Shown: positions 1-8,900 of the stretch, one piece after another | Numbering within the stretch: position 1 is the stretch's first letter | Layout of the letters: each line of letters begins with the position of its first letter | IMG/VR virus record: IMGVR_UViG_3300025646_000425 | Coordinates: 1 to 22,336 of that record | Source: a virus | DNA length: 22,336 bases | Strand: one strand, 5' to 3' | Program-made: the position numbers and the translations under genes | The notes under the pieces: model-generated | What the model saw: only the letters and a program-made list of their open reading frames with translations | The model's database searches: none | What the model was told of the DNA's origin: nothing

Positions 1-128
1 TTATTACAGGCGGTGATACGTATGTAGTTGACTGGGAAAAATTAACACTAGGATATCACGATACACTACAAGCAAACGCAAACGTAACAAATAAGATTGT
101 AGCAACAGTAAGCACAATAGGTTTATAA
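1..128 (+). CDS. 3' end of an unrecognised gene (partial)
   Basis: An open frame enters from the left edge in the frame beginning at base 3 and runs 41 codons to a TAA at 126-128. The visible C-terminus contains GGDTYVVDWEKLTLGYHD and ends in STIGL. Its stop lies 3 nt before the start of the next gene, so it is probably the upstream member of the same structural operon. The residues are unremarkable and no family can be named from this fragment. The alternating polar/hydrophobic pattern would fit a beta-rich tail or fibre protein, but that is inference from context. Confidence 0.6.
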   Translation, partial: ITGGDTYVVDWEKLTLGYHDTLQANANVTNKIVATVSTIGL

Positions 129-131
129 TAC

Positions 132-563
132 ATGGGACGTTATTTAAAAAATACACAGGTAATTGGAGGCGACTATGCTATTCGGTTGCCTGTAGGCACA
201 AGATCAATTGGCCCTCAAAATCCACAGGCAGGGATGCTTAGGTATAATGCTTCAACAGAAAGAGTTGAGTTTTATAATGGAAATGGTTGGCATACAATTT
301 CAAAAGTAGGATCAGTACAGATCACTATAGATGAGTTTACAGGTGATAATGCTACAACGACATTTACAATGAGTCAATCAGAAGCAGATGCTAACGCAGT
401 ATTAGTACAAATTGGAGGAATTTACCAACAACCAAATGTTAACTACACTATGAATGGTAGTACCACAATCACATTTACCAGTGCCCCACCTGCACCTGGT
501 GTTAATCCAAACAAGATAGTTGTTGTTCACAATATAAACAGCACCGATTCTGTTTACGACTAG
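132..563 (+). CDS. Small fibre-module structural protein, 143 aa
   Basis: A 143-residue beta-rich protein of two short modules. Residues about 30-55 hold the AGMLRYN...VEFYNGNGWHTI motif, a small module found in fibre proteins of many T4-like phages. Residues about 60-140 form a beta module (FTGDNATTTFTM ... VLVQIGGIYQQP ... TITFTSAPP). The same pair of modules in the same order recurs in the 603-aa protein at 3983 (near its residues 285-405) and in the 1834-aa protein (near residues 1265-1380). This supports a role as a virion fibre or decoration subunit, possibly a stand-alone copy of that unit. The start follows the upstream stop by 3 nt and has only a weak AGG upstream, so translational coupling is likely. 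The exact virion position is unknown. Confidence 0.75.
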   Translation: MGRYLKNTQVIGGDYAIRLPVGTRSIGPQNPQAGMLRYNASTERVEFYNGNGWHTISKVGSVQITIDEFTGDNATTTFTMSQSEADANAVLVQIGGIYQQPNVNYTMNGSTTITFTSAPPAPGVNPNKIVVVHNINSTDSVYD

Positions 564-572
564 GAAGTTTAA

Positions 573-3500
573 ATGGCAATTGGGAGAGTTTCCGGACCAA
601 TGCTTTTTTCAAACCTTGAGCGTCAAGGTGTTGATTTAGCATTTGAATCAAACTTAATTTACTTAGATGTTGCTAATCATCGAGTTGGCGTTATCAACTC
701 CTCTCCGCAGTATGCACTTGACAGTTCTGGCAATGTAAAAATAGCAAACATAGTTGTAGAAGGACACACTATTAGTTCTAACACTGGCGTTATTGCGTTT
801 GGCAGTAATTCCAATGTTAGCATTACTGGTGGTACAAGCGGGCAAGTACTGACCACAGACGGATCAGGAAACCTGCGCTGGACTACACAGGAAACATCAG
901 CCGCAAGTTTAACATTAGGTACACCAAGTGATGGTACATTCTGGCCAGTAGGTATGTTAAGTACTTGGCAGTCCAGTACATCAATTAGTGATGCCATTGA
1001 TGATTGTAATGAATGTATGTTCAATATTATGAACAGCACAGCAGTTGCTAACGTATCATTTGTAGCAGACACTACAGCAGGTGGCGCTGGATCAGCAGTA
1101 ACACTAACAATTAGTACACTCGGCAATCCAAATCGTTACGATATTGATTGGGGTGATGGCGATACAACAACCAACACAACAGACAGCACACCAACCCACA
1201 CTTATGCTACAAACACAGGATCACCATTTACTGTAAATGTGCGAGCATATAACAACAGTGGTGTCGGTGCTTGTAGTGAAATGTACTCAGAACGTGAGAA
1301 CTACATTATCATTTACACTGCCGACCCAGTTGTAAGTTTTGTTGCTTACGATGCACCCACTGGTGGAAGTATTGTTACCAGCTGGGACGATGGCGATACA
1401 GTTTACTTTGAAAACACAACAACAAATATCCCAGGTGCCGCAACAATTCAGTTTACTTGGGACTGGGGTGATAGTGAAGCGGATGATGTTGTTTCAGATG
1501 ACACTGATGCGGGTGGTACAGCAGGATCACGTATAGCACATACATTTACTGCTAGTACAGAAACAGATGTAACACGTACTGTTCGACTAACACTAGATAG
1601 CCATAATACAGCTAACCCATCTGTAATACCTACCAATGATACTAATGCTTATAAGATTTACGATGATCATACACCTACTGTTACACTAAGTGGTACAACA
1701 GGTATTAACGAAGAAGGTACAAGTGGATTACCAATAACATTTACTAACACAACAGAAACAAGTATTGGTAGTTACGCTACATACGGCATTCAGTACAGAT
1801 ATGAATTTGGTGACGGTAACGTACACATTGTTAACACAGGATCGGGATCTCCAGGTGATACAAGTGGAACTATTGGGCACACTTATGCACTTAGCGCAGG
1901 TGAGCAGGCCGCAGGTACAGCAAGAGACTTTAGCGGTAACTTGAAAGTACTCAGCAGTCACGGTAGTTCACCATTTATCAGTTCAACATTTACAGTTCAC
2001 GTAGAACCAGATGTACGTGCTATTGTCAGCGGTACAGCAGTTACTACTAGTGATAGATCAGGTGATAACATATACGACCTCTACGATGGTGTAGACTATG
2101 ATGGTAACAACAGAGCATTAGCTCGTGTAACAAACTCAACACAGAACGCAGACGACTATGTTTACGATTGGGGTGATGCAACTAGTGATGACACAGTAAC
2201 AGAAGATGGTGTGAGCGCAGGTTCGATTGGCGCTACCATTGATCACGACTACACAGGTCAAACTATTGCAAACCATACGCTGACATTTACAGCAAATGGT
2301 CAACCGGATATTACTGTACAAACTGATGTTGATACCAGCATAGTATTCCAGTTAAATTCAGTTCCCGCCGCACCAGCAAACTTGAGTGCAAAGTCAATTA
2401 CACTGTCTGACAGTTATCAAGGTACAAGTCCAAAACTTTGTGCTGGATTTACTGACAATAGTGACACAAGTCCATTGTCAGCAGGTGACGCACTTACTAC
2501 CACAACAGCAAGACGTTACACGTCAGGTACTATTGATACTAGTGTAGTCGCTAATGCATATGATGGTGTTGATGGTACACTTACAGCAGTGATTAACGGT
2601 GTAGACAGCGGTAATAAAACATTTAGTGCATCACTAAACGAAAACGGCACATTTACAAGCCTAGTTGTTACTGATCAGCGTGATGCACACGACACAATTA
2701 GTTCTAGCACATATCCAACAGGCTTCTATCAAACATTTGACGCAAAGATTACACAAGCACTTACCAGTTATTCAGTAGGTGTTAACGACGAAAGATTAGA
2801 ACACACTAGAACGGGCAATACAAACTATGTTGCAGTAGTATATGATGATGTTACAGCATCACCAACTATTGCAAGTGCTGGTACACTATACGAAGGCACA
2901 GGCGGGACAAAACGCTACATATCAGGTATTCCATATTACAACAGTGGCTCACCAACTATTATTGTTGGTGGTGTACAGGTTGATGATTTAACAGGACAAG
3001 CATACTACGATGGTAGTGATGTTGTAGAAGTTGACACAGGTACAAATCAAGAAGGTACAAGTTCAGCAGGTACGGTAGATACAAATTACACCTACAGTGA
3101 TATTGATGGTGCAAGTAGTATGTTAACTGGTGGCATTCCAAATGTAGACACTGGTGTTGCTAGTGCATACACATTAGGTAATTTAACCTGTGCAATAACA
3201 TCAAGTTCAGTAAGAACAATTGATAGAGTTAGAGTCCGTGCTAGAAACTGTAATGGTGTCAGCAGTTACGTAGAAAATACCACTAATATTCAAGTACATA
3301 AGTCAGCACAAAGTGGTATTAGTGAGATTGCTATTGCAGTATCAGACAGTTTAGGTGCCACGTATGACGATGACGGTGTGCGTGTATTTGATTTTAATGC
3401 AGACACAACAGACACACCAAGTTTCGACGGTGCTACAAACTTCTACACAAACAGTCCTTACACAGAGTCAAGTGATCCAGGTGTTGAAGGAACAAAAGAA

Positions 3501-3983
3501 GCAACTATTAGATTAGGTGTCTTGAAGTATGATGTAACAGATTATAGTTCAGGGTATCTTCCTGTTGGTCCAGACAGATCGGGCGATACGGGCACACAAT
3601 ACTTTACATTTGCTTTCCGTAGAACTACAGCGGCTAACTTTGATATTAACATTACAAGTTCAGGCATTGCAGGCTTATGGATTGCGGCACCAGGTACTGC
3701 TATTGACTCTGCATCATCACTTAACGGTTGGTTAGATGCAAGTACAACATACGGCGGTTCGGGTGTACCAGGAGCAAACACAGGTAGTGGTGGTAATGGA
3801 TCTAACGGATGTGCGTTTACATCAGGTGATAGAATTGCCGCAAGTACATCACTCAGTGGTGGTTATACAATGACACTGGGTAGCGAGAATATGACAAACG
3901 CAACAGGCAATGTTGTGTTGGTGAGAATAGCATTAACAAGTGGTCAGAGTGTTACTGCACTTAGCATAGGAGTAGCGGCGTAA
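573..3983 (+). CDS. Large PKD-repeat adhesin-like tail protein, 1136 aa
   Basis: A 1136-residue Thr/Ser/Asp-rich secretion-style protein without membrane segments. Four PKD-like (Ig-fold) signatures are visible: DWGDGD near residue 191, DWGDSE near 296, EFGDGN near 410 and DWGDAT near 531, most followed at the end of the domain by a HTY/HTF/HDY motif. The N-terminal 60 residues (FSNLERQGVDLAFESNLIYL) resemble attachment modules of marine T4-like fibres. The last about 110 residues (GLWIAAPGT ... NGWLDAST ... GSNGCAFTSG) form a Gly/Ser-rich C-terminal domain that I recall from cyanophage structural proteins; that recollection is unverified. AGGAAG 8-13 nt upstream is a good ribosome-binding site. 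It overlaps the next gene by one base (TAATG). PKD domains mediate protein or carbohydrate contacts in surface proteins, so a host-binding or fibre-shaft role is inferred. Confidence 0.8.
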   Translation: MAIGRVSGPMLFSNLERQGVDLAFESNLIYLDVANHRVGVINSSPQYALDSSGNVKIANIVVEGHTISSNTGVIAFGSNSNVSITGGTSGQVLTTDGSGNLRWTTQETSAASLTLGTPSDGTFWPVGMLSTWQSSTSISDAIDDCNECMFNIMNSTAVANVSFVADTTAGGAGSAVTLTISTLGNPNRYDIDWGDGDTTTNTTDSTPTHTYATNTGSPFTVNVRAYNNSGVGACSEMYSERENYIIIYTADPVVSFVAYDAPTGGSIVTSWDDGDTVYFENTTTNIPGAATIQFTWDWGDSEADDVVSDDTDAGGTAGSRIAHTFTASTETDVTRTVRLTLDSHNTANPSVIPTNDTNAYKIYDDHTPTVTLSGTTGINEEGTSGLPITFTNTTETSIGSYATYGIQYRYEFGDGNVHIVNTGSGSPGDTSGTIGHTYALSAGEQAAGTARDFSGNLKVLSSHGSSPFISSTFTVHVEPDVRAIVSGTAVTTSDRSGDNIYDLYDGVDYDGNNRALARVTNSTQNADDYVYDWGDATSDDTVTEDGVSAGSIGATIDHDYTGQTIANHTLTFTANGQPDITVQTDVDTSIVFQLNSVPAAPANLSAKSITLSDSYQGTSPKLCAGFTDNSDTSPLSAGDALTTTTARRYTSGTIDTSVVANAYDGVDGTLTAVINGVDSGNKTFSASLNENGTFTSLVVTDQRDAHDTISSSTYPTGFYQTFDAKITQALTSYSVGVNDERLEHTRTGNTNYVAVVYDDVTASPTIASAGTLYEGTGGTKRYISGIPYYNSGSPTIIVGGVQVDDLTGQAYYDGSDVVEVDTGTNQEGTSSAGTVDTNYTYSDIDGASSMLTGGIPNVDTGVASAYTLGNLTCAITSSSVRTIDRVRVRARNCNGVSSYVENTTNIQVHKSAQSGISEIAIAVSDSLGATYDDDGVRVFDFNADTTDTPSFDGATNFYTNSPYTESSDPGVEGTKEATIRLGVLKYDVTDYSSGYLPVGPDRSGDTGTQYFTFAFRRTTAANFDINITSSGIAGLWIAAPGTAIDSASSLNGWLDASTTYGGSGVPGANTGSGGNGSNGCAFTSGDRIAASTSLSGGYTMTLGSENMTNATGNVVLVRIALTSGQSVTALSIGVAA

Positions 3984-5794
3984 TGGCTATATCAGACTCC
4001 CAAAAAGTTGACTACTTGTGGAAAAAGCTAGGTTACTCTGCTACTAAAACAGATACCAACGCTAATAAAAAAGCACCTAACGAAGCGATAGCAAGTCCGT
4101 TATTACTTCGTAGTGATACAATTTGGGCACAGGCGCACAATATTCCAGCAATTTTGCCAGGATCAACGTCACAACCTGTCACAGTTTATCCAACATCGGC
4201 ACCACAAGAGTGTACGCAAGATTTAACAGCAACAGCAAACAGAACTTGGAAAACAGGTGGTGCAAACTGGATTAGTCCTGAATTTGGATCAACATATCAA
4301 GTTAAAGTTTATATACATACTGCCGGTGATGCCGCAGGTGCTTCAGGTGGTACACAGGTGTTTGCTACTGGTTCAGGTAACGACGATGAATGGTTCTTTG
4401 ACTACCAGTCAGGTGTATTACATTTTATTGGTACAAACTTACCAAATGGTGTAAGTTTTACAGGTAAGAGCGTATACGTAAGCGGCGGACGTTACACAGG
4501 CGATTTAGGTATTGGTAGTATTGTTGACGCCAACATTAGTAGCGGTAATGTTACAGCAAACATTAGTGGTAACGTAGTTGGTGGTGGTTATGGTGTGTTT
4601 GAAGGTAATGTATCGGCAGATTGGTTCCTTGGTAATTTAGATTCAAACATTGGTACTTTTGACACCAGTTTGTACGCCGCAGAGGCTACTATAGGTAGTA
4701 ATACAGCATTTACTAACAGCAGTGCTACTATACAGTATTTGACTATTGAAGGCGAAACAATTACTAGTACAAATGCTAATTTAGTTATTAATCCAAATAC
4801 TAGTAATGCTAACAATGTTGTTAAAATTGGTGGAGTTACAGCACTAGATATCCCAACCGGTAATACTGCACAACGTCCAGCTAACCCAGACCAAGGTTAT
4901 ATCAGATTTAACAGTCAACTAGGTACACTAGAGTGGTACACTGGAGCCGCTTGGGCAACTGGATCTTCTGGCGTTACACAACAGAGTATTACACCTGATG
5001 GTACATCAGATACATATACACTAGATCAAGAATCAACAGAAGACAGTATTCTTGTTAACATCAACGGTACTGCACAGCACCCAGGTGTTGCGTATACTGT
5101 TAGTGGATTTGACATTACATTTGCTGAAGTTCCGCTAACAACTGATATTATTGACATACGCTTTATGGCTGTGGCAGTTGCGTCATCGGGACTGAACAGT
5201 GTAATACAAGACACCAGTCCGCAGTTGGGCGGTAACTTGGATGTTAACAGCAAGTTTATAACCAGTGCTAGTGACGGTAATGTACAAATTAAGCCCGATG
5301 GAATTGGTAATGTTATAGTAGAAGCAGAAACAAGAGTAACCGGCGATCTTATTGTAGAAGGTGCTATTAAGAGTGATACATTCTATTTTGTTAAACGCTC
5401 AACCAACACAAGTATAACATACCCAGGAAGTTATGGTGCAGTGACCATTGATTACGAAGATGCTGGTGATGATTATGGATCAACTGACGCTATGTGGGAT
5501 AGTAGTACAGATAGATTTACGCCAACTGTAGCAGGACTTTGGTACATACGTGCTAGTGTAGATGCATACAGCGGCGCCACACAAGAAGGTGGCATATACA
5601 TTGAAAAGAACGGAACACAAGTTGCACAAAACAGTCACATTGGATTTATTAGAGGCCAAATAGTTACACACCTTTATATGAACGGAACAACTGATTATAT
5701 ACAGTTTAAGTCATATACACAAAGCGCCACAACACGTGGACAAAGTGCCGTAAACAGTTTCTTTGAAGCATTGTTAGTTAAACAGGCAGAATAA
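3983..5794 (+). CDS. Tail fibre protein with C1q-like C-terminal head, 603 aa
   Basis: Modular fibre protein. Residues 1-90 (SDSQKVDYLWKKLGYSATKT ... PLLLRSDTIWAQ) are an N-terminal module typical of T4-like marine phage structural proteins, presumably for virion attachment. The middle is repetitive beta-strand sequence (SGNVTANISGNVVGGGYGVF). Residues about 285-405 contain the small GYIRFN...LEWYTGAAW module plus the beta module shared with the proteins at 132 and 6000. QDTSPQLGGNLDVNS near 409 also recurs in the 1834-aa protein. Residues about 465-603 look like a C1q/TNF-type jelly roll: FTPTVAGLWYIRASV, GGIYIEKNGTQVAQN and LYMNGTTDYIQFKSY follow the conserved order of that fold. Such heads form trimeric receptor-binding tips. 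AGGAG lies 11-15 nt upstream, and the start overlaps the previous stop (TAATG), implying coupled translation. Confidence 0.8.
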   Translation: MAISDSQKVDYLWKKLGYSATKTDTNANKKAPNEAIASPLLLRSDTIWAQAHNIPAILPGSTSQPVTVYPTSAPQECTQDLTATANRTWKTGGANWISPEFGSTYQVKVYIHTAGDAAGASGGTQVFATGSGNDDEWFFDYQSGVLHFIGTNLPNGVSFTGKSVYVSGGRYTGDLGIGSIVDANISSGNVTANISGNVVGGGYGVFEGNVSADWFLGNLDSNIGTFDTSLYAAEATIGSNTAFTNSSATIQYLTIEGETITSTNANLVINPNTSNANNVVKIGGVTALDIPTGNTAQRPANPDQGYIRFNSQLGTLEWYTGAAWATGSSGVTQQSITPDGTSDTYTLDQESTEDSILVNINGTAQHPGVAYTVSGFDITFAEVPLTTDIIDIRFMAVAVASSGLNSVIQDTSPQLGGNLDVNSKFITSASDGNVQIKPDGIGNVIVEAETRVTGDLIVEGAIKSDTFYFVKRSTNTSITYPGSYGAVTIDYEDAGDDYGSTDAMWDSSTDRFTPTVAGLWYIRASVDAYSGATQEGGIYIEKNGTQVAQNSHIGFIRGQIVTHLYMNGTTDYIQFKSYTQSATTRGQSAVNSFFEALLVKQAE

Positions 5795-5808
5795 TTTTAT
5801 ACATAGGC

Positions 5809-5814
5809 TAAATA
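5809..5814 (+). promoter_or_regulatory. Late-promoter-like box (GGCTAAATAAT)
   Basis: TAAATA 15 nt after the stop of the 603-aa fibre gene. The flank GGCTAAATA matches the box at 11562 and closely matches GCTAAATA at 20079. T4 late promoters are centred on TATAAATA at -10. No start codon with an open frame follows within 100 nt, so transcription from here would give a leader of about 180 nt to the gene at 6000, or the box is a relic. Confidence 0.4.
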
Positions 5815-5839
5815 ATATAGCAAGATCCACATCATAATA

Positions 5840-5859
5840 CCCCTCCTTCCTCCTTTTCC
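5840..5859 (+). other. Pyrimidine-only tract in the leader region
   Basis: Twenty consecutive pyrimidines (C and T only) interrupt an AT-rich spacer. Part of it, TCCTTTTC at 5851-5858, is an exact 8-base complement of GAAAAGGA at 5984-5991, which is the ribosome-binding site of the 1834-aa fibre gene. It could therefore act as an anti-Shine-Dalgarno arm in RNA started upstream. It lies outside any coding frame. Confidence 0.35.
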
Positions 5860-5905
5860 AAAATAATTCAAAAATAAAACGGACAAAGGTGTTTCCTTGC
5901 GATCC

Positions 5906-5914
5906 AAATAAATA
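5906..5914 (+). promoter_or_regulatory. Late promoter for the 1834-aa fibre gene (AAATAAATA)
   Basis: AAATAAATA followed by CAG resembles the T4 late core TATAAATA. By the T4 rule RNA would start near 5920, giving an approximately 80-nt leader before the GTG at 6000. This is much longer than at the other late promoters here, where the box lies 19-24 nt before the start codon. Confidence 0.55.
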
Positions 5915-5918
5915 CAGA

Positions 5919-5977
5919 ATAGTAGTCTGATTTTATCCGGATAAACTTAGTAATGAAAAATTAGAAATAGCTACTAT
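5919..5977 (+). promoter_or_regulatory. Structured 5' leader of the fibre gene
   Basis: ATAGTAGT at 5919-5926 can pair with GCTACTAT at 5970-5977 (8 pairs, one G:U). It encloses the perfect 14-bp palindrome TTTATCCGGATAAA at 5932-5945, which as RNA gives a short stem with a CCGG loop. The ribosome-binding site AAAAGGA follows at 5985-5991. Whether the outer stem forms depends on the exact RNA start near 5920. Confidence 0.35.
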
Positions 5978-5999
5978 ATTAGAGAAAAGGAAATAAACA

Positions 6000-8900
6000 G
6001 TGGCCGTTACACGAATAAAAAACAATCAGATCACCGATAGTACCATTACCGGTGGCAAGATTGCGTCGGCTACACTGACAGGTGGTTTATTCAGCCCAAC
6101 TTTAAGTATGACATCCAATGTTACAATCGTTGGTAACTTAACAGTTACTGGAACAACCTCTACAGTTAGTTCGACAAATACATTCATTAACGATCCTTTA
6201 GTTGTTTACAACAACGGCTATACAGGATCATTAAGTAACTATAGCATTGGTATGTTAGTCAACCGTAACTTAGCTTCGTTAGCTGACTACGGTAGTGTTA
6301 ACATGGCATGGGCGTGGGACGAATCCGCCGGTGCTTTCACTGCTATGGCGACTACAGACACTGGTACTGGTATTACCAGTATCAATAACAGTGGTTGGGG
6401 TAATGTTAAATTAGGTAATGCTGAAATCGTAAGCAAATTAACTGCAAGCTCTATGGTTATTACAACCTTAGAAGCAACTAACTTAGCCGCAACAACTTTA
6501 GTTGCTACTAACTTTAGTTCAGGTAATGCTCAAGTTTCAGGTGGTTATGCAGACGGATTTACAATTGGTGCTAACACAGCCGCTACAGCTACATTTACAG
6601 ATGTAACTTCAAGCGGTACAGCAACAATGAACACCGTTGATGCTATCACAACTACAAGTGGTACAGTTAATAGTACAACTGGTAACATTACAACTTTAAC
6701 AAGCACAACAGTTAACGCTGGAACTGCTACTGCCGCAACACTTAACAGTACAAGTGGCAATGTAACAACATTAACATCAACAACAGTTAATGCTGGTACA
6801 GCAACAGCCGCAACACTTAACAGCACAAGTGCTAATATTACAACATTAACAGCACCAACTGTCAATGCTGGTACTACTACAACTGCTACATTAAATGCTA
6901 CAACAGGTAATGTTACTACTGCAACAGCTGGTAGTTTAGCAGTTAGCGATTTAACAGACAATCGTGTTGTTATCGCAGGCACAAGTGGTGAACTTGAAGA
7001 TGACGCTAACTTCACATTTAATGGCACAACACTTGCTTTAACAGCAGGTATGGACATTACTGGTGATTTAGACGTTGACAACATTAATGTTAATGGTAAC
7101 AGCATCACATCAACTGATACTAATGGTGATATTAATATTACTCCAGATGGTACAGGTGACCTCGTACTTGATGGACTTAAATGGCCACAAGCAGATGGTA
7201 CATCAAACCAAGCGATTGTTACTGACGCTTCAGGACAGTTAAGTTTCTTAACAGTTATGACAGACGTTGTACAAGACACAACACCTCAATTGGGCGGTGA
7301 CTTAGACGTCAACGGTAATGACATCGTTTCAGTATCAAATGGTGATATTAACTTAACACCAGACGGAACAGGTGAAGTTGTTCTTTCAACAGCCGCAGTC
7401 AGTGATTTAACAAACAATCGTGTTGTTATTGCTGGTACAAGTGGTGCTTTAGAAGATGATGCAAACTTCACTTATGATGGTACTGATTTAACAGTTAATA
7501 GTGCTATTGTTGGTGACTTGACAAACAATAGAGTTGTTATTGCTGGTACAAGTGGTGCTTTAGAAGATGACGCAAACTTCACATACGACGGCACAGACTT
7601 AACAGTTAACAGTGCTATTGTTGGTGACTTGACAGACAATCGTGTTGTTATTGCTGGCACATCAGGTGCTTTGGAAGATGATGCTAACTTAACATACGAT
7701 GGCACAACATTAACCACAAACGGTTTAACAGCAACAGACGTAATTAATACTACATTAGTTGCTACAAACTTTAGTTCAGCTAACGTTGATGTTAACGGTG
7801 GTGCTATTGATGGCACAACAATTGGTGCCGCAAGTGCAAGCACAGGTGCATTTACAACATTAACAGCAAGTGGTGCTACAACATTAACAGCTACAACAAC
7901 AAGTACTACAACAGGTACTGGTGCATTAGTTGTTTCGGGTGGTGTTGGTATTGCTGAAAACTTAAACGTTGGTGGTGATGTTACAATCACTGGTGACTTA
8001 ACAGTTTTAGGTGATGCTACAACATTTAATGTTAGTGACTTAACTGTTGAAGATAAAAACATTATTATTGCTAATAATAGTGCAGATGCTACTGCCGCAG
8101 ATGGCGCAAGTATCTCAATTGACTTAGGTAGTGATGGATTTGCTAACATTTTCTACACACAGGTAGATGATAGCTTTAACTTTAACAAGAATGTTAACTT
8201 AACAGAGTTAACACTTGCTACATTAAATGCTACAGCTGGTAACATTACAACACTAAGTGCTCCAAACTTTAGCTCAAGTAACGTTCAGTTAACTGGTGGT
8301 TATGCAGACAATGTTCACATTGGTGCTAACACAGCCGCAACTGGTACATTTACTACAGTAGATGCTACTACAGCAACAGTTACAACAGTTAATGCTGGTA
8401 CTACAACAAGTGCAACACTTAACGCTACAACAGGTAATGTTACTACTGCAACAGCTGGTAGTTTAGCAGTTAGTGACTTGACAGACAATAGAGTTGTTAT
8501 TGCTGGCACAAGTGGCGAACTTGAAGATGATGCTAACTTAACTTATGATGGTACTAACTTAACCACAAACGGTTTAGTTGCTACAACAGGTACAGTTACT
8601 ACATTAAATGCTGGTACTACTACAAGTGCTACTGTAAATGCTACAACTGGTAATGTTACAACAATCAGTGGTACAACAGCAACTTACACAACAGTAAACG
8701 CTGGTACAACTACAAGTGCAACACTTAACGCTACAACTGGTAATGTAACAACATTAACAGCAGGTAGTGCTACTGTTAGCGATTTAACAGACAATCGTAT
8801 TGTTATCGCTGGTACAAGTGGCGCACTTGAAGATGATGCTAACTTAACTTGGGACGGCTCAGACATGGGCGTTACAGGTGGTGTTAACATCACTGGTGAC

